64,000 nt of DNA from Symsagittifera roscoffensis (lineage: Eukaryota > Xenacoelomorpha > Acoela > Convolutidae), in assembly GCF_963678635.1 (NCBI RefSeq), contig NC_087062.1, positions 68,681,415-68,745,414 on the forward strand, written 5' to 3'. The position numbers were made by a program, and so were the translations under genes. Under the pieces are notes generated by a model. It was not told where the DNA came from. It saw nothing but the letters and a program-made list of their open reading frames with translations, and did no database searches. Below, piece by piece: positions 54,765 to 64,000 of this stretch (positions within the stretch are counted from its first letter, which is position 1; every line of letters begins with the position of its first letter).

Positions 54765-54960
54765 GGCTCTAGGATTTTCTCTTTGGAGAATTTAGACCAA
54801 AAAAGTTTTCTTAGCGCAAAGTCTCGCCTCGTTTTTAGCGCAATCCTAGGAATCTAGGAATTTCTCTTTGCAGAATTTAGACCAAAAAAGTTTTTTTAGC
54901 GCAAAGTCTCACCTCAAAATTAGTATATATTGGCGCCAAGTGCTAGTCAGCCACAAATTG
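54765..54960. repeat. Dispersed GTATATATTGGCGCC family with internal duplication
   Basis: A ~65-base piece (TCTCTTTG.AGAATTTAGACC, then AGCGCAAAGTCTC) occurs twice (54777-54833 and 54859-54912). It ends in AAAATTAGTATATATTGGCG, also present with changes at 57120-57155 and 13155-13185. Confidence 0.7.
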
Positions 54961-56929
54961 ATATCTCCAAACAGTACAAAGAAGGGACCTTTTGGATTGA
55001 CAAGGGGTCAAATTCCTAAGGGAAGGCGTCCAATAAATAAATTATAAAATGATATTTAGATTTTTTTCAAATCATGAAATTTTGATCCCATGATTTTATA
55101 AACGACACAGAAACTTATATCCGAAAACAATAGATCAGCTTTAGGAGGAGGGGAGATGCACGCAATTCATTGAATACTTAATATGTGCCACAGAAATATA
55201 TAGTTACCCATTATGAATGGATGCAACAATATAAATGGAAATGGACTGTCGCCCGAGGTTGGGCGAAATTTCATACCATGGCCCATTACATTTTGTTCAA
55301 AAAGATAGTTGCATGAAAATTGAATGACGAGCATTATCCCATATACAGGAATTACATGCAACCAGTTTGCTTAACAAAAAAGGAGAATTAAATGCCTTGA
55401 CTTTTTTAAATTGTAATTTTTGAGAAGGAACAGTTTCGATGAAAGAAAAACAACCCGTTTCTATTAAAAAAAGATTGAGTTTTTGAGAAATCTGCTGCCG
55501 TTGTGATTTGGTATGCTGTAGACTCCTGTGCACCGTTTGCTTCTTCTTGAATTGAGCAGTTTTGTTTGTTCGTTTGTTTGTGGTGTCAATAAACTTATGT
55601 GGTGAAATGTTTGAAAGTCGGGAAAAAATTTGAGAAAACTTTCTCAGCATCAAAAAATGTTGACTGTAGCATCTTTTTCGGAAGCAAGTAGTAACATTTT
55701 TCAAAATAGTTAGAATTACGCTTTAATTTTAGAAGTTTCAGGTTGACAAATCATCATATAAAATTTCTTCAATCCTGACTGTCTTGAAGAATTTAATTTA
55801 GCTATACTTTAGGTTGATATTCATTGGAAGTCTGTACCAAGTAAAACTATGTATTATGTTTATCTGACTCGATTTTATGCTTTACGGCATTTTAAAATGT
55901 TTCATATTTGCGTGTTCACTTTCTTTTTTCAAAAATAAACGTTTCTGATAAAATTGTTTAAGCGTAAAAGTTTGCCGAAGATTTTGCTATGACATTTTTA
56001 AGAAATTTTGTTGACCAGTCTATAATTTTTTGTATAAATTGGAAGGAAGCTCGTCTGTAGTAAAATTACTGGGCTATATTTTAAGTAAGCGAGTCGGAGT
56101 GTTTGTTTAATAGTGAAAACATGGAAAAACGTATACCTGCTAATTGTTCCGACCACTGAAAGCGGTCGGAATTTCATATCTCTGAGTGATTCAGTTTATT
56201 TCTACCTTTTTCCATAAAAATTAGTTCATGAAATAATTGTCAGAAGGGACAAGTGTTAAAATAACGTGCAGTCGCGGCAAGTTTAAAATATCGTGAATTT
56301 TTAATTCGTACGATATATAAAATTTTCGAAGTTTCGAAGAAAATGGATTATTTCTGCACGGTGTGTTTTTTTTCAGTCAATTTTTGGCGAGCAAAATATT
56401 TTTGAAACAATATTATACTTCCGATCATTTTCTGAAAAAATTTGGGAGTTTGACTGTTGCCAATTTGGCCATGACTAATTCAAGCGCACTTCGGAGAGTT
56501 TATCATAATTCTGAAAACTTGACGCAAACTATTTACGCGTGGCGAGTTATCCCGCACAGTAAAATTGTTACAAACTGAATTGAGGCTAGCTAGTTGGTCG
56601 TAGTATTTTCGTATGACTCAAATTTTTACACTTGATCTATAATATTGCTTAAAATTTTTAATTTTTTCATGTTTTTTTCTCAAAAAACGGTTTGATATAA
56701 AGTTAGGCAGTCCAAAAATTCATGGTTTTGCCATAATATGCGAGCAGTCTTGTTTTGCCTTTATAAATTTTTTGGTAGGTTCATTATGTGATACATCACA
56801 GTCTTCTGCGTTCAAAATTATAATAAGATTTGCGAACACTGATTCACGGGACTAAACTTCTCGAGCTGAATGTAAGCGCATCGGAGCAAGCAGTCATATT
56901 TTTCCAGTGGGACGGTCAGGCGCGGATCT

Positions 56930-57180
56930 AGGAATTTCTTGAGATGCCGGGCGGATTTTCAAAAATGTTTTTGAAAGTTTTTGAAACCACTATAAAGACC
57001 TAATTTGACCAAATTTTTTGCGCCGCAGGCAAAATTTTTTTCAAAAAAGAAAAAAAGGTGTTTTTAGGCACTTTTTAGAAATTTTCGACCAAAAAATTGC
57101 ATTTTTTCGGCGCGCGCTCCCCGCTCAAAATTAGTATAGATGGGCGCCGAAGATTGAATTAGGCCAATTAATTTTCAGTG
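56930..57180. repeat. Dispersed GTATAGATGGGCGCC family member
   Basis: Shares the start GGATCTAGGAATTTCTT and the end AAAATTAGTATAGATGGGCG with the 54.8 kb member. AT-rich and non-coding. Confidence 0.6.
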
Positions 57181-58875
57181 AGCCTTTTGTGGTCTGATAT
57201 ATGGTCTGTTTTGTAAAAGGCAGCCTCAAAATTTCCAAATGGGCCAATTTTTGATAATATATACTCACTTAAAATTGATGTTTTTACAAAGTATCATTTG
57301 GCTTGAAGTAATTCAATTTTGAAGGGAGGCAAGCTAATTGGTATGATTTGAACCGAAGACGAAATATTTAAGCTTGGGATTGTTTTCTTATTCAGTCATT
57401 TTCGGCGATCGAAGTAAAATTTTTCGACATGAAATTTTTCACCCCATTGAAGATATGGACTTCATGAAATAAATGTAAGAAGATATTCTACCTCCGCTAA
57501 TTTTTGAAAAGTTATGGGAGTTTGAAATGGGCTAGCTTTGCTCTCTTTTATCTATGTTGCTGCTCCACTTTTTTCTACATTTTTCTTCATTTTCACAATT
57601 TTTTGTTAAATAGGTCTACTGTTCTTTGCAGCTTAGTCAATTGCTGATATATTCTTTCAACAGGCCTTTTTCAGTTTTCAGTTATCCATTTGCAAATATT
57701 TTGTAAAGATATGCCTGGTGGTACTGAAAAACCAAAAACTGAAAAAACGTTGAAGAGCAAGTTTCGACTTTATCCAATATGGTTAGTAGCGTGAAGGCAC
57801 AGCAAAATGATATCTGAAAGTCTGTAAGCAACTGTAACGTTCATTGTTAGATGGTCGACATTTTTTGTTGAAAATTTTGTTGGGACAACAGAAAACCTTT
57901 ATAAAAATTTTTTAGTCCTAAAATTGATGACAGAGATGCGAAATTTTCTCAAAAAACCGTTACTATCGCCAGTCTGTCTTATCGCCACTACCACTCGTTT
58001 GCTTATTACAGAATAGATCACAGAATAATTGCCGTAAAAAATTACAAAAAGTCTTTAATGTTATTTTGAAGGCAGCGACAGTTCAATAAGTGGAATCGAA
58101 CGAAATGACTTTTTTGTTTTTATTTAAATATGCGTTTTTTGATTGGTCTCGGTACATTATATGAAGATGAAACACATTTTATATACATAAAAAATTAACA
58201 AATGATTGGACTAAAGTAGTTAAAAGGGACTGGCCACTATTTTGAGGTCAATTGATTTATTATTACTTAGTGGCTATTTTTATATATTTTTTCGATCGAG
58301 TTTGCTTTGATTTAAAAGAGTATAAATTTCATCAAAACTGTCAGCAAAAAAAAGCATTTGAGATTTTAAAAGAAAATTATTTAGTGTAGCATTATTCTGC
58401 GTGCGTGAGTTTCACGTGTACCAAACGGGCCACCTCGACTTTTGAAATAGTTGAGCAATCAATTATCCATTTTTTCAGCCAATGAAAAATTGGTTGAATC
58501 CCATCAGAATATAATCAAGTGAGCTTGTCTCCCATCCCTCTCCCACACACTGAAACATTCGAACTCATGAAAACTTGGAAGTTTCACCAGATGGTATGGT
58601 TTTTGAATCTGCAAACGACCTATTAAGTCAGAGGAATCAAAAACAGTTCAATCGGTCCTTTCTAGGCAGATCTGCGCAGGCGTGCTGGGAAAGGCATCGG
58701 AAAAAAAAGTTTTTTTTTAAAAAATTCATAATGTACCTTGATAACAGAGTTTTTTCTGTCGCGGGTCGAGGTCCGCGACTAACTTTTAGACTTTTTTGGT
58801 CGCGTAAATGCTAACTCCGTGTCCGATAATCCACAATCTGGACAGGGTTTACTTCGCGGACCAACTCTGGAAATA

Positions 58876-59030
58876 CCGTATCTCGGTCGCGATGGTCGAA
58901 AAATTTGTCGCGGTATGGTCGAAAAATTGGTCGCGGTGGTCGAATAACTAGTCGCGGCCGTCGAAAAATTAGTCGCGGCGGTCGAAAAATTAGTCGCGGT
59001 ATGGTAGAAACATAAGTCGCGGCTGTAGTT
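58876..59030. repeat. GTCGCGG minisatellite, ~21-base units
   Basis: Units of the form GGTCGAAAAATTAGTCGCGGC recur seven or so times, the first ones with GGTATG in place of GGC. A 17-base word just upstream, GGTCGAGGTCCGCGACT (58764-58780), also occurs in each ~5 kb unit (730-746 in copy 1). Confidence 0.9.
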
Positions 59031-61686
59031 TTGCAACCTAAACATAAAAGACTATTGTTTTAATTGTTTACTTGAGATTAGAGTGGACTCTTTTCCACCT
59101 ATAATTTGTTAACCCTTTAAATACTATTCCGACTTTTTTTTCATTCTTCGAAAACTAGATTCCTTTTAAAACGTTCAAAATTTTTTACAGACTATTCGTC
59201 GGATATCAAAAAGTGTGTCGCCATACAGGCTGACCTGTTAAAATGATCTGCCTTGAAAAGCTGACTTTAAAGCAATAAGCACCCGTTCCTTTTGGAGCCT
59301 AACAAAGACACAAAGAAAAAGAACACCTGCAAATCAAAGACTGAAAGAGTAAAGGCTTTTTAATATTAAAAAAAACTTCAAAAAAAAACTAATGAAAATC
59401 TTCCAAAGACCGAAAGGTGAAACAGACATCCGTTGAAAAAAGTCAATGAAGATTAGAATTAGACAAAAAAAACTTTGAAGCATTCTCTTCTTAAAATTGG
59501 ACCTGTCTAAAATCTTCATAAATTTTTTTTCCATTCTCATTTCCACTCGCTCAGTCAAATTAACCTTTTTCGGAATATTTTCATTTTTTTCATTTGTTTA
59601 ATTTTGTTTCATAATTTTTTCAGATACGATCTTAGAATTTTGATAAATTCCCAAAAAGTAAAAGCAGGAACACAGATCTACACGATTTGATGAACCATAA
59701 CTCTGAGAAGCAATAGGTGGACAAATCAATCAGCAATCTAGACGCAGTTTACAGGCAAATGAAAGGTTAGTTAAATGTGAAACCTAGGTAATGACCCCAT
59801 CCCTATTGGTTTTTAAAGGCAGTTGTTCATTAATTGTGTCAATCATTTATTTTTAACTGTACATTATAAAAATCATACTTTTTCTAACTTAAGTTTCAAA
59901 CTGTAACTTTTGTAGAGAAAATTAACGTCCTATTTGAGGCTTATCACTTAGGATAGATTACTGAGCAATCAAGCACCGCTGTGTAAAACTGGTGCGAACA
60001 ATGAGGCTTAGTAAAACTGGTGCGACCGTAGCAGAGTATTACTCCTTAAAAATTTCTTTTTCCCAACAAACTCGAAACAGCTTTTAAATTCAAAAAAAAA
60101 AATTATTAATGGGATCTGTGAGTATTTGTCAGATTAGCTTTCAACCTCAAAAAGCTAGAGACAAAGGATGTCTTTCGATTGAAACACAGACATTCCTAGT
60201 AGGATTCTGGCGAAAGGTAATCCTACGCTAGCAGTCACCCATAATATTCCCTCAACTTGAGGATATACTAGACGACTTTCTAACTGACATAAGCTCACGC
60301 CTTTAAAGCATTAAATTTCCTTATAATATTATAAGAAAAATCATTATAAAAATATCTATAAGAATCAATTTCTGCCTATGTTCGCTAATAGGAAAACATT
60401 TTTCTGCTTGATAAAGAACAAAGAAAGTAAAGCAGAGCTTTTAGATCTTTTTAAAGATCAAAAACTCAACTTCAGCGGCCATATTTTTTGGTTTCAGATA
60501 ATAATTCCAGTACAGAAAAAATCTAATATTTAAACAAAAAACAAAAAAAAAACTAAGGTTTTGAGCCAGTGATAACCTCAAAAGGTTTGTAATTGTATTG
60601 CTAATCATAAAAAAGGCATCAAAAAACTTCACACCAACAAAATTTCAGGTCTCAGCAAGGGATTTAGGACACAAAAACTTGAAAAATTTTAAAAAATGAA
60701 AAATTTGTTTTTTGAATTTTTTCATTATTAGACTTTGGTAATAATCAACAAATCCTAGGAAGCTTTCATTATCCTAGAACACATTAATCAAATAATTAAT
60801 TTCGCTGAGGAAAAATAATGACTGTCAAAAATTAATGTCAACACGTTCTAGAAATGGCATCAGCACAAAAAAATTATCATTCAAATTAGGAAGCAAAGTC
60901 TTTAATATCATATGGCATATCACTGACACTGGAAATGATCAAAATACTATCTTATCAAAACACCCTAAAGACGAATAAGACGAAGTATAAGATACACTCC
61001 ATATATAAAAAAAATTCTTCAGCAATGAAAAACACCAAATAATATAGATTATATACCGCGAGAACGATTAATTACTTTACTTCGAATCGCTTTATACTAT
61101 CCTTTTATACCCAGTCACAAAACGGAGAAATTCAACAATTGATTGTTACTTGCAACTAAAAAAATTTTTCCTCAATAAAATCTGAACTATCAAAAAATTT
61201 AATTACCAAAACTTTTGTGACCTGGGACTCATTATCATTAAAAAATAGTATTTCTTTAGATTGTTTGAGGTTCACTAAATAAATACTTATGTCTGCAATT
61301 TGATGTAGAATGCTACGACCAGTTTTTATCAAGTAAATACAACAGCTTTTAATTTGAAACTAAAACTAAAAAAAATCCAAAAAATTAATGATATAACAAC
61401 AACATCCAAAAGGATCAATTCACCATTTTGTCCAAAGAAATCCTAAGAGAATAATCACAAAAAAACCGTTAATTCCAGAAGGAAAACCACAGAAAATTTT
61501 TTTTATTTTAAAAGCCTCAGTCAACCCCTTAGCACTATTGATATATCCAACAGACATTTATACTCATCAAACACAGTAAACCTCACAAAACCTAATAGAT
61601 TTATTAGATCATCCTAATTGATCAGGGACTCAATACATCCAAACCTCTATATGATATTAGCCAATATTTTTGTAAAATAAACAAAA
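59031..61686. other. AT-rich non-coding; no gene seen
   Basis: TAAAACTGGTGCGA occurs twice near 59985-60025. Short minus-strand frames have biased AT-rich composition. No splice-supported exon was found. Confidence 0.45.
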
Positions 61687-62378
61687 ATGGCAAACGTAGT
61701 CGCATATCCAGATTTAGATTTCAAAAAATTTACCTGTTTAGACCCAATTGTAGACGCAAATGATTTTCCTAATAAACTAGAGAAAGAGATAGCACTTTCC
61801 CTAGGCACTAGACCAGCAGGCCCAGGTTATGATCAAGACGCACATGATAACAGACGAAGAGCTTTTTTCGGTTCAATAACCAGAGGTACAGCCGCCCAAT
61901 GAATCAGGAATTAGCAGCAGGTTTACCGTGGAACGATAAAATGAATCAAGTTATAAATAGGTAAACTGAAGATTAGGATAAGTATAAAAGACGTATAGAA
62001 GCAGAAAACATAAAGAAACAAATTCATGAATTTATTAAAAAATTCATACATAAATTAAGCACCGCAGTAGATCGTCGCCAACTTTTAATGATGATCAAAG
62101 AACAGCAAAAAAAGGATTTCTTCGTGCGAGGCTTAAGCCCGCCAGGCTTAAGACAAAAATCACATCAATTCCTAATTGAGAAACCACCTGCAACTTGGCA
62201 ACAATCAAAAGATCTTATAGCTACAAAAGACTTAAGATTTGCTGTAAGTAGTGAGTTAACTGGAACTGCGTCTAGTATCATAGATTATAGTTTGGAATTA
62301 CTGGAAATGAAGAGTCAACTTGAAGCTTTAGCAGGACTAATGAACGATCATAAAAAAACGCACCTTATACTCCCATAA
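61687..62378 (+). pseudogene. Gag-like protein of a second retroelement, broken
   Basis: ATG at 61687 opens LDFKKFTCLDPIVDANDFPN, KLEKEIALSLGTRP, then RRRAFFGSITRGTAAQ, followed by TGA at 61900-61902. The next frame, starting at ATG 61899, continues NQELAAGLPWNDKMNQVINR and has a TAA and a TAG within ~6 codons. It then runs through KDFFVRGLSPPGLRQKSHQF, PPATWQQSKDLIATKDLRF and LELLEMKSQLEALAGLMNDH. The order (an AFFGS..GTAAQ helix, then FF.RGL.P..R) is that of LTR retroelement capsid domains. No zinc knuckle was seen. The element is unrelated in sequence to the 47 kb gag. Confidence 0.6.
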
Positions 62379-62436
62379 ACATAGAAACAAACAAAACAAC
62401 CCAATTTTTTGGAAATGGTGTTGAATATCAGGCCAT

Positions 62437-63400
62437 ATGATAAGGCATTCCTATAAATACAAAGATCATCAGGAGCAAAATTATGCATCACTTCAAATAA
62501 GAGAGAATGCAAACAGAAGTTTTCATGACTTTAGCTGTAGGTCAAGAGTTGGCAACAATTTTAATGATACAACTCCTCAACAAGAATTCAGACATATGTC
62601 AAACTACAACGAATGTTCTCAATCGCGTGATAAACCATTCAAAACTTTCAACCGAAATAACGGTTATCATTTACCTTACCAGATGCACAATTTTAGTGAT
62701 GTTGAAATTCCAGGAGACTATACCGATAATGAGCATGAACTTCTTAATTTAAGTTAGATCAGTCTCCATCTGAACCAAAAACACAATTTTATGTCAACTT
62801 ATACAAACATCCCGTCCGAGAAAAATAAAAATAACGCTCTGGAAACCCACTTTTTACCAGTCACGGGAAAAACATGTTCGCTTATTATTTTTGACAGTTA
62901 TGAACCAAAAATTGTAAAAAACACACTCTACAGCTGAATAAATCTAGATCAAGTACAGTTGCTGTTCATTGAGAAAAACTTAAACCTAAAGGTTACTTTT
63001 TATTTGACTCTATTTTTGGTACTAACACTGAATATCCGGTAAAAACTAAAGCATGGCTTCCAACCAAGGACGGACGCAATCTAAATCTACAAGGATTGGA
63101 TTTCTTTTCTCAAAATATCAAATCTATAAACGTTTCAAGTTTTAAGTTAAATTTAAAAAATTTCCAGATATAACAGTACCTTTTCGTAATATAAGAAGCA
63201 AAAAATATCCATATCTAAGCTTTTATCAAAATGTGCTTGTTGATAGAAAAAAAGTTTTGCACCAAAGTCATCGCGCGTTATATCAATTTCGCCAGCAGGC
63301 TTAGTTTTAAAACTATAAACATTGTTTAGAACTGATAAGTCGTTGGAACAAAAAGGCATTGATGCCTATAGTACATATGGTAAGTTTGAGGAAAAATCAA
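62437..63400 (+). pseudogene. Downstream region of the second retroelement, protease-like remnant (uncertain)
   Basis: Frame 62437-62757 is polar and Asn/Gln/His-rich (RNNGYHLPYQMHNFSDVEIP), like a gag C-terminal linker. After a stop, frames continue with THFLPVTGKTCSLIIFD, then FGTNTEYPVKTKAWLP and GRNLNLQGLDFFS. The phrase LIIFDS.. then ...LNLQGLDFF loosely recalls a retropepsin (I.DTG, then ILG.DFL), with the catalytic motif lost. No RT is visible before the window ends. Confidence 0.4.
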
Positions 63401-64000
63401 TTCCTATCGTACTGAAAAATTTCAGTTAATCAAAACTAATTAAAAGCAAAGGCTCAATAGGCCAAAAAATTGAAAATATATAGCATTAAAAAAATAAGTT
63501 TTTCATGCTTTAAAACAATTATAATTTAATAATTTTGTTGAAGCTTTTATAACGCTTAAAGGTTTGTATATAAGTTTGTATATTGAGCAGTAAATTTGAT
63601 TTATTCTGACTCAAAAATAAGAATACGAGTGTTCCATAATCTTTTTTCGGATTAAACTAATCAAGCATTTTTGGTGTAGTTCTGTTGGTCTTTTCTATTC
63701 AAGCAATTGTGACGAGCAAAAAGTTTACTGCAGAGAAAACTTTTAAACAGAAAAATATTCTTTTGTATGGAAACCATATGTACAAGGAAAATATACTAAA
63801 ATGAAGGGCGGTTCTATATGACAACCAAAAAGATTTGACAAATATGCGTAGACATGGATTAAAATTTTTTACCGAGTCAAAAAAGTCAACAACACCAGTA
63901 GTTTTGGACCATCCCCAAAATCAAATAAAGATAGTAGGATCGAAACCCAATGATTAAAACAATTTTGTTTTGATTTTAACATATTTGCAAAAAATTGCAA
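63401..64000. other. Window end; AT-rich, no gene seen
   Basis: No frame or repeat that I can support. If the second retroelement were complete, reverse transcriptase would be expected here or beyond the window, and none is seen in these 600 bases. Confidence 0.4.

Larger units (their letters stand above)
53939..58875. other. Non-coding with several dispersed repeats
   Basis: No supported gene. Holds dispersed family 1 (54113-54475), two members of the GTATAnATTGGCGCC-type family (54765-54960 and 56930-57180), and a related pair at 56340-56480 and 57385-57530 sharing TTCAGTCA, then GGGAGTTTGA. Minus-strand ORF 55297-55704 has low-complexity Lys/Gln/Ser composition and no supporting signals. 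Confidence 0.5.

Noticed and set aside
55297-55704. 135-codon minus-strand ORF
   Set aside because: It starts with ATG, but composition is low-complexity and AT-driven, with no homology signal, splice context or conserved neighbour.
25292-62000. Reassigned stop codons (TAA/TAG as Gln)
   Set aside because: In-frame TAA and TAG occur in polymerase B, integrase and the second gag at places compatible with Gln. However, gag at 48308 and the capsid genes end at normal TAG/TAA, and many other breaks are frameshifts. Pseudogene decay explains the data better.

Overview
This is a piece of an AT-rich animal nuclear genome. It is dominated by mobile and repeated DNA, with a few host exons between. Support for an animal host comes from GT-AG introns, a Maverick/Polinton element, non-LTR and LTR retroelement remains, minisatellites and a 200-N scaffold gap. 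I could not name the species. Most short open frames look like chance AT-rich ORFs and are not listed.

Layout. 1-10661: a tandem array of a ~5 kb unit (two full copies and a truncated third). The unit carries a tRNA-like sequence, a GTCGCG-rich minisatellite, an internal ~1 kb duplication and a broken non-LTR reverse transcriptase. 10662-17080: mostly non-coding, with one possible host exon (10981-11152) and an inverted-duplicated acidic coding relic bounded by inverted repeats (13873-15786). 17082-24215: a host gene of at least three exons whose phases fit exactly; its introns hold minisatellites, hairpins and dispersed repeats. 24521-24647: a near-perfect hairpin just before the gap.

24904-40790 is the main discovery: a decayed Polinton of about 16 kb, read mostly from the minus strand. 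From high to low coordinate it has a tandemly duplicated unrecognised gene, packaging ATPase, a basic protein, integrase, penton-type minor capsid protein, a pVI-like basic protein, double-jelly-roll major capsid protein, adenain-like protease, an accessory module bounded by an imperfect inverted repeat, and protein-primed DNA polymerase B running into the gap. Integrase would insert the element; polymerase B would copy it from a protein primer; ATPase, protease and capsid proteins form a virion-like module. Nearly every gene has frameshifts or stops. Several frameshifts are single-base losses in homopolymers, so decay and assembly error must be separated. Polymerase B also has a clean 121-nt intron.

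40.8-44.7 kb is non-coding repeats plus one possible exon. 44.7-50.9 kb holds a gag-protease retroelement without visible reverse transcriptase, bracketed by rearranged copies of a local repeat pair. Its gag ends at an in-frame U UUA AAC slippery heptamer that leads exactly into the protease frame. 51.0-53.9 kb has exons of one or more host genes, perhaps leucine-rich-repeat-like. 53.9-61.6 kb is dispersed repeats and a minisatellite. 61.7-63.4 kb is a second, more decayed gag-like retroelement.
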